A stretch of 64,000 nucleotides of DNA from Mediannikoviicoccus sp037890055 (GCA_037890055.1 JBBKBD010000002.1); one strand, 5' to 3'; shown: positions 35,316-44,280, numbered from the stretch's first letter. Notes: generated by a model from the letters alone, not told the origin. Program-made: numbers and translations.

Positions 35316-36548
35316 TTATTCATTATATACTAAAGTTGGTTTTTCATCATCAACTACAGTTTTTTCTTCAATTATTACCTTTTTAATGTTTTTCATTGAA
35401 GGTATTTCAAACATCAAATCAAGTAATAGTTCTTCTATTATAGATCTCAGTCCCCTAGCTCCGGTTTTCCTGTCATAGGCCTTTTGAGCTATTGCTCTTA
35501 AACTTTCGTCTGTAAACTCTAACTCAACTCCATCCATTTCAAATAACTTTTGATATTGCTTAACTATTGCATTCTTTGGTTCACATAGTATCTTAACCAG
35601 TGAATCAACGTCAAGTTCATCTAAAGTTACTATTAGAGGAATTCTACCTATAAGTTCGGGAATAAGACCGTATTTTAGTAAATCTTCCTGTTTTACTTCC
35701 TTAAGAAGTTCATTTATCTTTTTGCCATGCCTTCCAAGGGTGTCGGCCCCAAATCCAATGGACTTAGTTTCCTTTCTCTTTTCAACAATTTTTTCAACAC
35801 CGTCAAATGCACCACCAAAAATAAATAGGATATTTGAAGTGTCCACTTCGATATATTCTTGGTTAGGGTGTTTTCTTCCACCTTGTGGTGGAACATTGGC
35901 AATTGTTCCTTCAATAATCTTTAGAAGGGCCTGTTGAACTCCTTCGCCACTAACGTCTCTAGTGATTGAAGGGTTTGCAGATTTTTTTGAAATCTTGTCG
36001 ATTTCATCCACATATATAATACCTCTTTCAGCCCTCTCAATATCGTAATCAGCTGCTTGTACGAGTTTTAGTATTATATTTTCAACATCTTCCCCCACAT
36101 ATCCAGCTTCTGTTAGTGAAGTTGCATCTGCTATGGCAAATGGCACTTCCAAAGTTTTTGCCAGTGTCTGAGCTAAGAGAGTCTTTCCTGAACCCGTAGG
36201 TCCAATTAATAATATATTGGACTTTTGTAGTTCTACATCGGAGTCGTCTAAATTACTGTTAAGCCTTTTATAGTGATTGTATACTGCAACTGCCAAGGCC
36301 CTCTTGCCCTGATCCTGTTGTATAACATAGTCATCTAAAACGGACTTTATCTCAGCCGGCTTGTAAAACTTACTCTCTTTTAACTCTTTTTTCTGTGCAG
36401 TTCTAAACTCTTCATCTATTATGTCATTACATAGTTTAATACATTCATCGCAGATGAAGACATTTGGTCCTGCAATTAATCTATTGACTTCATCGGAGGT
36501 TTTTCCACAGAAAGAGCAACTAATTCTATTTTCCTCTTTTTTTGTCAT
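35316..36548 (-). CDS. clpX: Clp protease ATPase subunit ClpX
   Basis: AAA+ unfoldase that feeds ClpP. 410 residues. N-terminal zinc finger C11-x2-C14 ... C33-x2-C36, Walker A GPTGSGKTLLAQ, Walker B IIYVDEIDKI, pore loop region with AGYVGEDVENI, ClpP-docking IGFGAD loop and C-terminal PELIGRIPLIV / ARGLRSIIEELLLD. Starts 9 bases after clpP ends, in the order tig-clpP-clpX. Confidence 0.98.
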   Translation of the reverse strand: MTKKEENRISCSFCGKTSDEVNRLIAGPNVFICDECIKLCNDIIDEEFRTAQKKELKESKFYKPAEIKSVLDDYVIQQDQGKRALAVAVYNHYKRLNSNLDDSDVELQKSNILLIGPTGSGKTLLAQTLAKTLEVPFAIADATSLTEAGYVGEDVENIILKLVQAADYDIERAERGIIYVDEIDKISKKSANPSITRDVSGEGVQQALLKIIEGTIANVPPQGGRKHPNQEYIEVDTSNILFIFGGAFDGVEKIVEKRKETKSIGFGADTLGRHGKKINELLKEVKQEDLLKYGLIPELIGRIPLIVTLDELDVDSLVKILCEPKNAIVKQYQKLFEMDGVELEFTDESLRAIAQKAYDRKTGARGLRSIIEELLLDLMFEIPSMKNIKKVIIEEKTVVDDEKPTLVYNE

Positions 36549-36557
36549 ATGACCCCC

Positions 36558-37142
36558 TTAATTTGACTTTTCTATTACCTTGTCAATTAATCCATATTCC
36601 TTTGCTTCTTGTGCTTCTAAGAATTTATCTCTATCGGTATCCCTCTCAATAACTTCAAGTGGTTGTCCCGTTCTTTCAGATAAAATTTGATTCAACTTCT
36701 GTCTAATCTTAATAATCTTTTCAGCATGTATTCTAATATCTTCCGCTTGTCCTTGGGCTCCTCCAAGAGGTTGGTGAATCATTATATCTGAGTTTGGAAG
36801 TGCAAATCTCTTTCCCTTTTCTCCTGCTGCAAGTAAAAAAGCTCCCATACTTGCTGCCATACCAATGCAAATTGTATTTACATCACATTTTACATATTGC
36901 ATAGTGTCGTATATTGCAAATCCCGCACTAACTGATCCTCCTGGTGAGTTTATATACATCTGAATGTCCTTGTTCGGATCTTCAGATTCCAAGAATAACA
37001 ATTGGGCAACGATTAAATCTGCCATTTGGTTATTTATTTCACCACTTACAAAGATTATTCTATCCTTTAAAAGTCTGGAATATATATCGTAAGATCTTTC
37101 ACCCCTATTAGTTTGTTCAACTACCATAGGTACTAAAGTCAT
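36558..37142 (-). CDS. clpP: ATP-dependent Clp protease proteolytic subunit
   Basis: Tetradecameric serine protease. 194 residues; catalytic S98 (GMAASMGAF), H123 (MIHQPLGGAQGQ) and the Asp in RDTDRDKFLEAQEAKEYGLID. N-terminal axial-loop region VPMVVEQTNRGERSYDIYSRLLKDRII is typical. Ribosome site TTAGGAGG is followed by TATTTT and ATG. Co-transcribed with tig and clpX. Confidence 0.98.
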   Translation of the reverse strand: MTLVPMVVEQTNRGERSYDIYSRLLKDRIIFVSGEINNQMADLIVAQLLFLESEDPNKDIQMYINSPGGSVSAGFAIYDTMQYVKCDVNTICIGMAASMGAFLLAAGEKGKRFALPNSDIMIHQPLGGAQGQAEDIRIHAEKIIKIRQKLNQILSERTGQPLEVIERDTDRDKFLEAQEAKEYGLIDKVIEKSN

Positions 37143-37160
37143 AAAATACCTCCTAACTAT

Positions 37161-38459
37161 TTAAGCTTCTTTAAATTTTACCATCTCAACTAGTTTTTCT
37201 AAGGCTTTTCTTCTCTTAACGGCATCTGTTATAAAGTCTAAATCTCCTGACTCTTTTAAAGTTTCTTTAAATGAATCTACATCTTTTAATTCGTATTGTT
37301 CTGCAAGTTCAGCAATTTCTTTGTCTATTTCTTCTTCTGTTGCATCAATATTTTCTTTTACAATAAATTCATCTAAAGCAAGTTCTCCTTTAAGCTTCTT
37401 TTCAGAAGCAGGTCTAAGATCTCCTTTTGTCTTTTCTTCGTCAGAGTTTGCAATTGCAAAGTATTGGTCTAGAGTAATTCCCATGCCTTGAACTCTGTAA
37501 AGGAAGTTTTGGTACTCTCTTTGTACTTCCATGTCTATCATAGACTCTGGAATGTCAACGGTCATAACGTCAATAAGAGCTTCTACTGCCTTATTTTCCT
37601 TTTCAACCTCAGCTTGTTTTTTTAGTTCTTGTTCAAGATCTATCTTTACATTGTTTTTGTATTCTTCTAATGTGTCAAATTCTGAAATGTCTTTTACAAA
37701 TTCATCATCTAACTCAGGTAATTCTTTTTCTTGAATAGAGTTTAGTTTAACTTCAAATATAACATTCTTTCCCGCAAGGCTTTCTTCATGATAGTCTTCT
37801 GGGAATACTACATCAACATTAAACTCTTGCCCAATTTCTTTTCCAATTATTTGTTCTTCAAAGCCTGGAATGAATGCACCTGAACCTATAACTAAGTCGT
37901 ATCCCTTAGCGTCTCCACCTGGGAACTCTTCACCGTCAAGCTTACCAACAAAGTCAATATTTACAATGTCTCCGTCTTTAACTGCTCTGTCTTCAACAGA
38001 GATTATTCTTGAGTTTTGGTCAAGCTCTCTATTTATTTCTCTCATAATGTCTTCATCAGTAACTTCATATTTGTTTACTTCTGCTTCTAGTTTTGAATAG
38101 TCACCAAGTTCAACTTCTGGTCTTACATCTACTTCAAATTTAAACTTAACAGGGCCACCCTTTTCGATTTCATCCACATCTACTTCTGGTTGTGCCACTG
38201 GGTCTAAATCAAGTTCTTCAATAGCTTCTTCATATGCATCTGGCAGTAAAATATTTACTGCGTCTTCATAGAAGATTTCAACTCCATAGTTCATTTCGAT
38301 AATTTTTCTTGGAACATGTCCCTTTCTAAAGCCAGGAATTGAAAATCTACTTTTATTTTTTAAATAAGCTTTTTGTATTGCTTCTTCTAGCTTTTCTCCC
38401 GGAAGTTCTACAGTGAAAACCGCTCTGTTTTTTTCTTTACTTACTAATACTGCGCTCAT
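37161..38459 (-). CDS. tig: Trigger factor
   Basis: Ribosome-bound chaperone and prolyl isomerase. 432 residues. The ribosome-binding signature GFRKGHVPRKIIE is at about residues 44-56, the FKBP-type domain (VKDGDIVNIDFVGKLDGEEFPGGDAKGYDLVIGSGAFIPGFEEQIIG) follows, and the C-terminal helical chaperone domain completes it. It heads the tig-clpP-clpX operon, so nascent-chain folding and ClpXP are expressed together. TGGAGG precedes the ATG. Confidence 0.98.
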   Translation of the reverse strand: MSAVLVSKEKNRAVFTVELPGEKLEEAIQKAYLKNKSRFSIPGFRKGHVPRKIIEMNYGVEIFYEDAVNILLPDAYEEAIEELDLDPVAQPEVDVDEIEKGGPVKFKFEVDVRPEVELGDYSKLEAEVNKYEVTDEDIMREINRELDQNSRIISVEDRAVKDGDIVNIDFVGKLDGEEFPGGDAKGYDLVIGSGAFIPGFEEQIIGKEIGQEFNVDVVFPEDYHEESLAGKNVIFEVKLNSIQEKELPELDDEFVKDISEFDTLEEYKNNVKIDLEQELKKQAEVEKENKAVEALIDVMTVDIPESMIDMEVQREYQNFLYRVQGMGITLDQYFAIANSDEEKTKGDLRPASEKKLKGELALDEFIVKENIDATEEEIDKEIAELAEQYELKDVDSFKETLKESGDLDFITDAVKRRKALEKLVEMVKFKEA

Positions 38460-38525
38460 TATATTCCTCCATTATAATTAAAATATCAACATTGTTTTAG
38501 TATATCATATTTTCTTAAAATTTGC

Positions 38526-38552
38526 ATAAAAAAGGCTACCTCAGGTAGCCCA
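38526..38552 (-). terminator. Terminator after the amidase gene
   Basis: On the minus strand GGCTACCT-G-AGGTAGCC followed by six T. Confidence 0.9.
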
Positions 38553-38566
38553 TTTCACTAATTATT

Positions 38567-40873
38567 TTAAATTAAGCCATAATATTTTGCAATAGTTCTT
38601 GCCATGTTTTTAGCAAGTTGTTCTGCCCTTGCTTCATATTTCAAAACATCACTTTCGTAGTCGTGGTAGCAATGTTCGATTAACATACCGGCAGTTGCTC
38701 CATTTGCCCTTAGCACTCCATAATAATTTGCTTTAGGATTAACTCCAGAGTCATTATCTCCATAATATCTATGCTTAACTCCTCTATTTGGAATATCTAG
38801 TGTTTCAGAAATAGTTCTACTTAAAGCTGCTGTAAGCGCAGGAGCTCCATCATTAACATCTTCATATATTTCTACACCACTTGTCTGACCTTTAAAGGCG
38901 TTGGTATGAAGAGATATAAATAGGTCATATCCCCTTGCCATTTGTCCCCTTGCTTGAAGACTTGGATCCTTATAGATATTGTCCCTTGTAGTACCTACTT
39001 CAATTCCATATGCTCTTAATTCTTTTGCTAGAAGAAGTGAATAGTAATAGTTTCCATCTCCTTCGTTCTTCCACTTAGGTCCAACATAACCTCTGTTATG
39101 TCTTGATCCTGCTCCATGACCTGGGTCTAATAAAATTCTAACCTTTCCACTTCTAGGCTTTGTAGGTCTAGGTTTAGTTGCCACATTTTGTGTTTGAGAA
39201 ATGTTGTGAATTTGATTTAAATATTTTAATACTTCTCCTCTAAAGCCTTCAGAAAGCCAAGATGTTCCACCATATAGGTATACACTCTTTGCACCGGTGC
39301 TCTTAATATAATCCTTTATTCCTGAAGATAATGTGTTATTGCTAACAAGTAGGATTGCTTGATTATTCAATCCACTTACAGGTCCTGAAGTCAAACTGTC
39401 TACAAATTCTGCTCCAGTAGCAAGTCCCACTGTTGAACTATTGTTAAAGTAATTCTTTGCAATTGCAAGTGAAGTGTCATATCTTGATCTTCCATAAACT
39501 CTACTCACAGATTTTCCCATGGATTTAACTGAGTTTAAAACTCCATTACTTATAGTTTGGTCTCCACCAACAATTATGACATTAGAGATCTTTCCATTTT
39601 TTATAAAGCCCTTTGCAACTCCTGAAATTGCATTTTTTCCTGTGTAGATTATTGGATATCCATTTTTTGCTGCTAGTGCTGAAGCTGATAATGAGTCTGG
39701 TAAACCCTTTTCACTTGACAGTATAACTGTATTTGCTGATTTAAATTCCATTGCTTTATTTGCAACTTTAACAGACATATCAGCATCTGATGATCCATTG
39801 ATAACTTCAACATTTTTACCCATTGATTTCAATGAATTTGTAACAGCTGAAGAAATTTTTGAATTTCCTCCGATTACTATGATATTGCTTGAATTAAGTC
39901 TTTGTATTTCTGCCTTTGTTGAAGCATTTAAGGAATTTCTATCAGTAATTAATATAGGCGCATTTAAATTTCCTGCAAGACTTGAAGCAACTAATATATC
40001 ATTAGGAGCTTGTCCATTTGCAAGAACTACATATTTTGAACTAGAAAACTGGTTCTTAGATATTGCAACAGCAGTTTCATATCTACTTATGCCTGATAGT
40101 CTATCCGCTGAAACAGTAGCTGATAGAGATGATTCTCCGCTTAGTGTACTTACTGATTCAATGTTTTCTAGATCTTCTATGTTGCTATAATCTGATAATA
40201 AATTTATAGTAACATCTTTTATAAAAGAACCTGCTTGAACTTTAACATTGTATCTTCCTGCAGGTAGGTTTGTATTTTCTGGAACTGTTATTGATGAAGA
40301 CATTCCATTATTAAATACATTTATTGTTGCATTTGCCTGTCCAGAAAAACTTAGTTTAACATCAGTATAATTACCTGTGCTATCATATCCAATTAATTTT
40401 GAAATTAAATCTTCTAGCTTTTCGCCAATTATTGAAGAATTATTTTCCAAATTTTCTGTTGAAACATATCCTCCAGAAAATCCTGTCATTTCATTTAAGT
40501 TTTCATAGATATTAACAGAAAAATCTTCTGCATTTATGTTACTAGGAATATTTTCATTAACAAGCTTCCAATGTCCAGAAGTATCAAAGTTAAGTTCTAG
40601 ATAATAAAGACCTAAATCTTCATCGAAACTTGAATTAAATTCCCTAATGGTACCATCTTCGTTTTTAAAAGTTACCTTTGTGTTCCCATTGATGCTTCCA
40701 AGTCTACTGTCTTTAATATATAGAGGTATGTTTTTAACCCCTTCTATACTGCTTATATTTACTGCTTCACTAGCTAGTGACTTAGAAACTAATGCATTAC
40801 CGAAAAACAAAGTAGTAAGCATTATAGTTAAAGCCATCAATAAAGAAATTTTTCTAACAATTTTTTTGCTCAT
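38567..40873 (-). CDS. Secreted N-acetylmuramoyl-L-alanine amidase with CWB2 repeats
   Basis: 768 residues. A signal peptide occupies about residues 1-35 (basic start, then LLMALTIMLTTLFFGNALVSKSLASEA). Next comes an unrecognised region of about 200 residues, then three cell-wall-binding type 2 repeats (RLSGISRYETAVAISK ... IIVIGGNSKIS; ... VIIVGGDQTIS; RVYGRSRYDTSLAIAK ... SVYLYGGTSWLS), which attach to cell-wall polymers without covalent links. The C-terminal amidase_3 domain has zinc ligands in LLDPGHGAG, WKNEGDGN and FISLHTNAF and the catalytic Glu in LIEHCYH. It cuts the stem peptide from muramic acid, so a wall-remodelling enzyme. Own promoter and terminator. Confidence 0.95.
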   Translation of the reverse strand: MSKKIVRKISLLMALTIMLTTLFFGNALVSKSLASEAVNISSIEGVKNIPLYIKDSRLGSINGNTKVTFKNEDGTIREFNSSFDEDLGLYYLELNFDTSGHWKLVNENIPSNINAEDFSVNIYENLNEMTGFSGGYVSTENLENNSSIIGEKLEDLISKLIGYDSTGNYTDVKLSFSGQANATINVFNNGMSSSITVPENTNLPAGRYNVKVQAGSFIKDVTINLLSDYSNIEDLENIESVSTLSGESSLSATVSADRLSGISRYETAVAISKNQFSSSKYVVLANGQAPNDILVASSLAGNLNAPILITDRNSLNASTKAEIQRLNSSNIIVIGGNSKISSAVTNSLKSMGKNVEVINGSSDADMSVKVANKAMEFKSANTVILSSEKGLPDSLSASALAAKNGYPIIYTGKNAISGVAKGFIKNGKISNVIIVGGDQTISNGVLNSVKSMGKSVSRVYGRSRYDTSLAIAKNYFNNSSTVGLATGAEFVDSLTSGPVSGLNNQAILLVSNNTLSSGIKDYIKSTGAKSVYLYGGTSWLSEGFRGEVLKYLNQIHNISQTQNVATKPRPTKPRSGKVRILLDPGHGAGSRHNRGYVGPKWKNEGDGNYYYSLLLAKELRAYGIEVGTTRDNIYKDPSLQARGQMARGYDLFISLHTNAFKGQTSGVEIYEDVNDGAPALTAALSRTISETLDIPNRGVKHRYYGDNDSGVNPKANYYGVLRANGATAGMLIEHCYHDYESDVLKYEARAEQLAKNMARTIAKYYGLI

Positions 40874-40912
40874 TCTTTTTCTCTCTCCTTTTTTCCTCCC
40901 AAATCTAATAGA

Positions 40913-40942
40913 ATTATATCTTAAAGATGAAAACTATTCCAA
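40913..40942 (-). promoter_or_regulatory. Promoter of the amidase gene
   Basis: -35 TTGGAA (40937-40942), 18-base spacer, -10 TATAAT (40913-40918). GGGAGG and GGAGAG ribosome sites follow. Confidence 0.6.
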
Positions 40943-40977
40943 TTTATAGGCCGATTTTACCAAATTTTTTTATATTT

Positions 40978-40994
40978 TGTAACTTTTTTGTAAC
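40978..40994 (+). promoter_or_regulatory. WalR (YycF)-like box
   Basis: TGTAAC-ttttt-TGTAAC, a perfect fit to the WalR consensus TGTWAH-N5-TGTWAH, lies about 80 bases upstream of the expected amidase transcription start, on the opposite strand. WalR controls wall hydrolases in Bacillus and Staphylococcus; that it does so here is inference. Confidence 0.45.
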
Positions 40995-41112
40995 ATTTAA
41001 CCTTATGTTCGCTATGTTTTGATTTTATTTCTTTATTTTATCTTTAATAAATTGATAATTAATTTTATTTTCCCGCAGGGTGATTAAACACTTTCCTAGG
41101 TGAAAATAGGCA
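40995..41112. other. AT-rich intergenic stretch upstream of the amidase
   Basis: Between the WalR-like box and the tRNA-Pro terminator I see no coding frame with a ribosome site and no further convincing signal. Confidence 0.5.
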
Positions 41113-41141
41113 ATAAAAAAACGCCTGATAAATCAGACGTC
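41113..41141 (-). terminator. Terminator after tRNA-Pro
   Basis: On the minus strand ACGTCTGA-TTTA-TCAGGCGT with one G-U pair, followed by seven T. Confidence 0.9.
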
Positions 41142-41145
41142 TTTA

Positions 41146-41222
41146 TGGTCGGGGTGAGAGGATTTGAACCCCCGGCCCCATGGTCCCAAACCACGTGCGC
41201 TACCGGACTGCGCTACACCCCG
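41146..41222 (-). tRNA. tRNA-Pro (anticodon TGG)
   Basis: 77 bases with acceptor stem CGGGGTG/CACCCCG, anticodon loop TTTGGGA with TGG at 41188-41186, T loop TTCAAAT, discriminator A and an encoded CCA (41148-41146). UGG reads all or most proline codons. Its own terminator follows directly. Confidence 0.96.
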
Positions 41223-41376
41223 AAATGTCGTTTCTTTTTCAACGACTATTATAGTATAGCACCAACAAATTTTTTTTGCAAGCTTTTTTTGAAATATTTT
41301 TAAAAAATTTTAAATTAGCTTAAAAAGCAAGTAATATTATTTTGGCACTGCCCTTATTATACTACATTTTAAAAAA

Positions 41377-41405
41377 TTGCCAAGCCTCTAAAGATTATAT
41401 ATAAT
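41377..41405 (+). promoter_or_regulatory. Promoter of the racemase operon
   Basis: -35 TTGCCA (41377-41382), 17-base spacer, -10 TATAAT (41400-41405). Transcription should begin near 41412, which rules out the TTG at 41410 as start codon. Confidence 0.75.
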
Positions 41406-41424
41406 AATCTTGTTAAGAAAGTTG

Positions 41425-42111
41425 GTGTTAAAAATAAAAAAATTAGGTATTATTGGTGGCATGGGTCCCCTTGCCACTGTTAGATTTTATGAAAGAATTG
41501 TTGAAAATACTGATGCCCATAAAGATCAAGATCATATAGACATGGTAATATTAAATCACGCTTCTCTTCCTGATAGGACTAAAGTAATTGAAGAAAAGAA
41601 TTATGATGTTTTTCTTGATGCAATAAATAAAGATTTTGAAATAATGAATCATCTAAAGGTGGATAATATTGCTATCCCTTGCAACACTAGCCATTTTTTT
41701 ATTGATGATTTTAAAAAGATGACAGATATAAATATTATTAACATGGTTGAAGAGACTGTTCTCTATATTGCAAATGAAACTAATTTTAATAAAATTGCTG
41801 TTCTTGGAACCTATGGAACTTTGAATTCAAAAGTGTATGAAAGATATATAAGTAAATATGAACTTGAGTCATATTTGCTATCTGAAATGGAAAAAGAACT
41901 TTCAATGCAAACTATTTATAGGGTTAAGGAAGATGCAATGATTCAGTCCGATGAGTTTGAAAAACTAATCAGGGATTTAAACGAAAAGGACATCATGCCC
42001 ATACTTGCCTGCACAGAGTTAAGTTGTTTAAAGTTTTTAGATTCAAGTCTTCATTATATTGATGCAATGGATGTTTTAACTAAGAAGTGCATTGAGAAGT
42101 CTATGGAATAA
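41425..42111 (+). CDS. Aspartate/glutamate racemase family protein
   Basis: About 228 residues. GIIGGMGPLATVRFYE begins the family, with the two catalytic cysteines in AIPCNTSH and LACTELS; such enzymes interconvert L- and D-amino acids without cofactor. The start is uncertain. Homologues begin MKKLGIIGGMGP; here that methionine codon is ATA (41434), 6 bases after GGTG. I report the nearest ordinary codon, GTG (41425), which overlaps that GGTG. Followed after 9 bases by a membrane protein gene in the same operon. D-aspartate or D-glutamate for the wall is a plausible product. Confidence 0.85.
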   Translation: MLKIKKLGIIGGMGPLATVRFYERIVENTDAHKDQDHIDMVILNHASLPDRTKVIEEKNYDVFLDAINKDFEIMNHLKVDNIAIPCNTSHFFIDDFKKMTDINIINMVEETVLYIANETNFNKIAVLGTYGTLNSKVYERYISKYELESYLLSEMEKELSMQTIYRVKEDAMIQSDEFEKLIRDLNEKDIMPILACTELSCLKFLDSSLHYIDAMDVLTKKCIEKSME

Positions 42112-42120
42112 GAGGTTGTT

Positions 42121-42732
42121 ATGAAAAAGAAAAAATTAATTTATAATACTTTGTTTTCTGTAGTTGGAGTTTTTATACTAAGTTTTGGAGTGGCCATTTT
42201 AAATATTGGTAATGTTGGCGTAGATCCATTTACGGCTTTTAATATCGGAGTTGGAGGCGCCTTTCATATAACACTTGGAAATTTTCAACTACTTATGAAT
42301 ATAATCATGCTTGTTGTATTACTTTTGTTTGGAAGAAAGTTTCTTGGGCTTGGTACTGTTATAAGTATGGTGATGATTGGTTATAGTGTTGAATTCTTTA
42401 CAGGCTTACTTAATGGCCTTACGGTGTACCAATCAAATTTGTTTTTCAAAGCTATTACTTTGATTTTAGGCTGTTCCATCTTTGCACTTGGAATAAGCGT
42501 TTATATTATTTCCGGACTAGGTGTTGCTCCCTATGATGGACTGACTTTATTAATCGAAGAAAAGACCGGTCTTAAGTATAGAGTGCTTAGGGTTATACAA
42601 GACACCACCTTTACTCTTGTGGCTTTTTTATTTAGCGGCCCAATTGGTGTAGGTACAATTATATCTGCGTTTTTTACAGGACCGTTAATCGACTTTTGGT
42701 ATGAAATAATATTAAAATATAAAAAGTTTTAA
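42121..42732 (+). CDS. YczE/YyaS/YitT-type membrane protein
   Basis: 203 residues, five or so membrane helices (about 9-29, 52-74, 79-100, 108-133, 155-180). Conserved-looking motifs are FGVAILNIGNVGVDPFTAFN and the repeat-like GLGVAPYDGLTLLIEEKTG, which give the internal 'G.G..P.D' pairing typical of the YczE group. Function of the family is unknown; a transporter or transport partner is possible. Cotranscribed with the racemase, ribosome site AGAGG. Confidence 0.85.
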   Translation: MKKKKLIYNTLFSVVGVFILSFGVAILNIGNVGVDPFTAFNIGVGGAFHITLGNFQLLMNIIMLVVLLLFGRKFLGLGTVISMVMIGYSVEFFTGLLNGLTVYQSNLFFKAITLILGCSIFALGISVYIISGLGVAPYDGLTLLIEEKTGLKYRVLRVIQDTTFTLVAFLFSGPIGVGTIISAFFTGPLIDFWYEIILKYKKF

Positions 42733-42772
42733 CCTCTAACCATTCTTCTTTTTAGAAGAATCATTAGAGGTT
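42731..42772. terminator. Bidirectional terminator
   Basis: A long stem (AACCTCTAA and TTAGAGGTT at the base, TTCTTCT/AGAAGAA at the tip) between the convergent membrane-protein and mtnN genes; T-rich tails on both sides. Confidence 0.8.
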
Positions 42773-42775
42773 ATT

Positions 42776-43459
42776 TTATATCTCTTCTATGAATTTTAAT
42801 GTTAGCTCTGCAGCTCTTTTCCCTGCAATAAATTCAAATTCATCATAGTCGTTATCTCCAGAGCTATCCGCTAAGTCGGAGATGGATCTAATAACTAAAA
42901 ACTTAGTGTCATTTAAGTAGCAAACATGTGCTATGCTCGCTCCTTCCATCTCAACGCATAGAGCATCAAAATTATTTTTTAATTCGTTTTTTGATTTGTC
43001 ATCAACTACAAACTTATCCCCCGTGATTATAAGACCTTCATAGTATGAATCCCCTTTTAAAAGTTCTTCAAATTTTAAAAGAATATCTTTATCAACTTTA
43101 AAAGAACTTACAAATGGAGAATATTTTTTTAAAAGTCTTAGCTCATAGTCATGGTAGGTAAGTTCATTTGCCACAACTAAATCAAGATGTTTAAGTCTTT
43201 TGTCTAATGCTCCTGCAATTCCTGAATTTATAACTATGCTTGGACTATATTTATCTATTATACCCTGAGTTAGCATTGCTGCATTTACTTTTCCAACTCC
43301 ACAGTCAGTAAAGTAAATATTCTTACCAAGATAAATACCTTCGTATATTTTTCTCTTACATATTTTTGAAGTACTTTTTATTTCAACTCTATCTAAAAAG
43401 AATTTTAATTCAGACTCCATTGCGCAAATAATCCCAATATTTTTATTTTCTAAAAGCAT
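42776..43459 (-). CDS. mtnN: 5'-methylthioadenosine/S-adenosylhomocysteine nucleosidase
   Basis: Cleaves adenine from MTA and SAH, by-products of SAM use. 227 residues: GIICAMESEL near the N-terminus (catalytic Glu), GVGKVNAAM, SGIAGALD, VEMEGASIAHVC and the catalytic Asp in SISDLAD. The start overlaps the degV stop by 10 bases, with GGTGGAG as ribosome site. It removes SAH made by SAM methyltransferases such as the one at 4.2-4.9 kb. Confidence 0.95.
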   Translation of the reverse strand: MLLENKNIGIICAMESELKFFLDRVEIKSTSKICKRKIYEGIYLGKNIYFTDCGVGKVNAAMLTQGIIDKYSPSIVINSGIAGALDKRLKHLDLVVANELTYHDYELRLLKKYSPFVSSFKVDKDILLKFEELLKGDSYYEGLIITGDKFVVDDKSKNELKNNFDALCVEMEGASIAHVCYLNDTKFLVIRSISDLADSSGDNDYDEFEFIAGKRAAELTLKFIEEI

Positions 43460-44280
43460 ACAATAACTCCACCAAGGTTTGCATAGACGGAAGTTAAAAG
43501 ACCTGTATCTACAATGTTAATGCTCTTGTTTTTAAAATTGTGATCAATATGGTTTTTTATTTTTTTGGTCATATCTAAGGATTTACAATGTGAAATAACA
43601 AAATTTCTCTCATTTAAATTAGATTCGTTGGATATTGCACTGTAAAGTTCCTTTAATGCATTTAAATATCCCCTTGTCTTTGCATATACTTCTATTTCAC
43701 CATCCACACCATGCATAACAGGTTTGAAGGATAAAAACTTTGCTATTTTTCCTGTAAGCATTGACATCCTTCCATTTTTGATTAAGTTATCAAAGTTGTC
43801 TAGGATAAAATAAGTTTTTAACTCTGAAATAAATTTTTCTGTATCTTTAACTATATCTTCAAAAGTTTTTTCTTCTTCTATCAGTTCTTGAATCTTCAAT
43901 GCAACTGCTGTTTCACCAGACCCCGCTGACTTAGAATCAAAAACATGAACTTTTGCATTTGAACTCTCTCCAAACATATTCTTAGCAAGAACTGCATTAT
44001 TATATGTTCCACTTAGTTTCTTTGATATTGTTATAATGAAAATTTCTTCATAGTCCTTGAACTTCTCCATGAATTGGTTTGGAGATGGTGCTGCTGAACC
44101 TATTGGTTTAGAAGTCTTTTCCATTTGTTTTAGAAACTTTTCTCTATCCACATCAGGGGAATCTAAAATACTTTCTCCGTCTATGTCTATGTGAAATGGA
44201 ACTAATTCTATATTAAGTCTCTTTTTTATTTTATCGTTAAGATCACATGCAGAATCCGCAAGTATTAATCTCTTTGTCAT
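43450..44280 (-). CDS. DegV family fatty-acid-binding protein
   Basis: 276 residues with the DegV fold marks: ILADSACDLN at the N-terminus, ISKKLSGTYNNA, FDSKSAGSGE, and FILDNFDNLIKNGRMS, and a lipid-binding loop pattern. Close relatives (FakB) present fatty acids to the FakA kinase; whether this one does is unknown and no fakA is in the window. AGGAGG lies upstream of the ATG. Sits 8 bases after glmM. Confidence 0.92.
   Translation of the reverse strand: MTKRLILADSACDLNDKIKKRLNIELVPFHIDIDGESILDSPDVDREKFLKQMEKTSKPIGSAAPSPNQFMEKFKDYEEIFIITISKKLSGTYNNAVLAKNMFGESSNAKVHVFDSKSAGSGETAVALKIQELIEEEKTFEDIVKDTEKFISELKTYFILDNFDNLIKNGRMSMLTGKIAKFLSFKPVMHGVDGEIEVYAKTRGYLNALKELYSAISNESNLNERNFVISHCKSLDMTKKIKNHIDHNFKNKSINIVDTGLLTSVYANLGGVIVCF

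Noticed and set aside
41410..41412. TTG at 41410 as the racemase start
   Set aside because: It lies at or upstream of the expected transcription start of the TTGCCA-17-TATAAT promoter and has no ribosome site.
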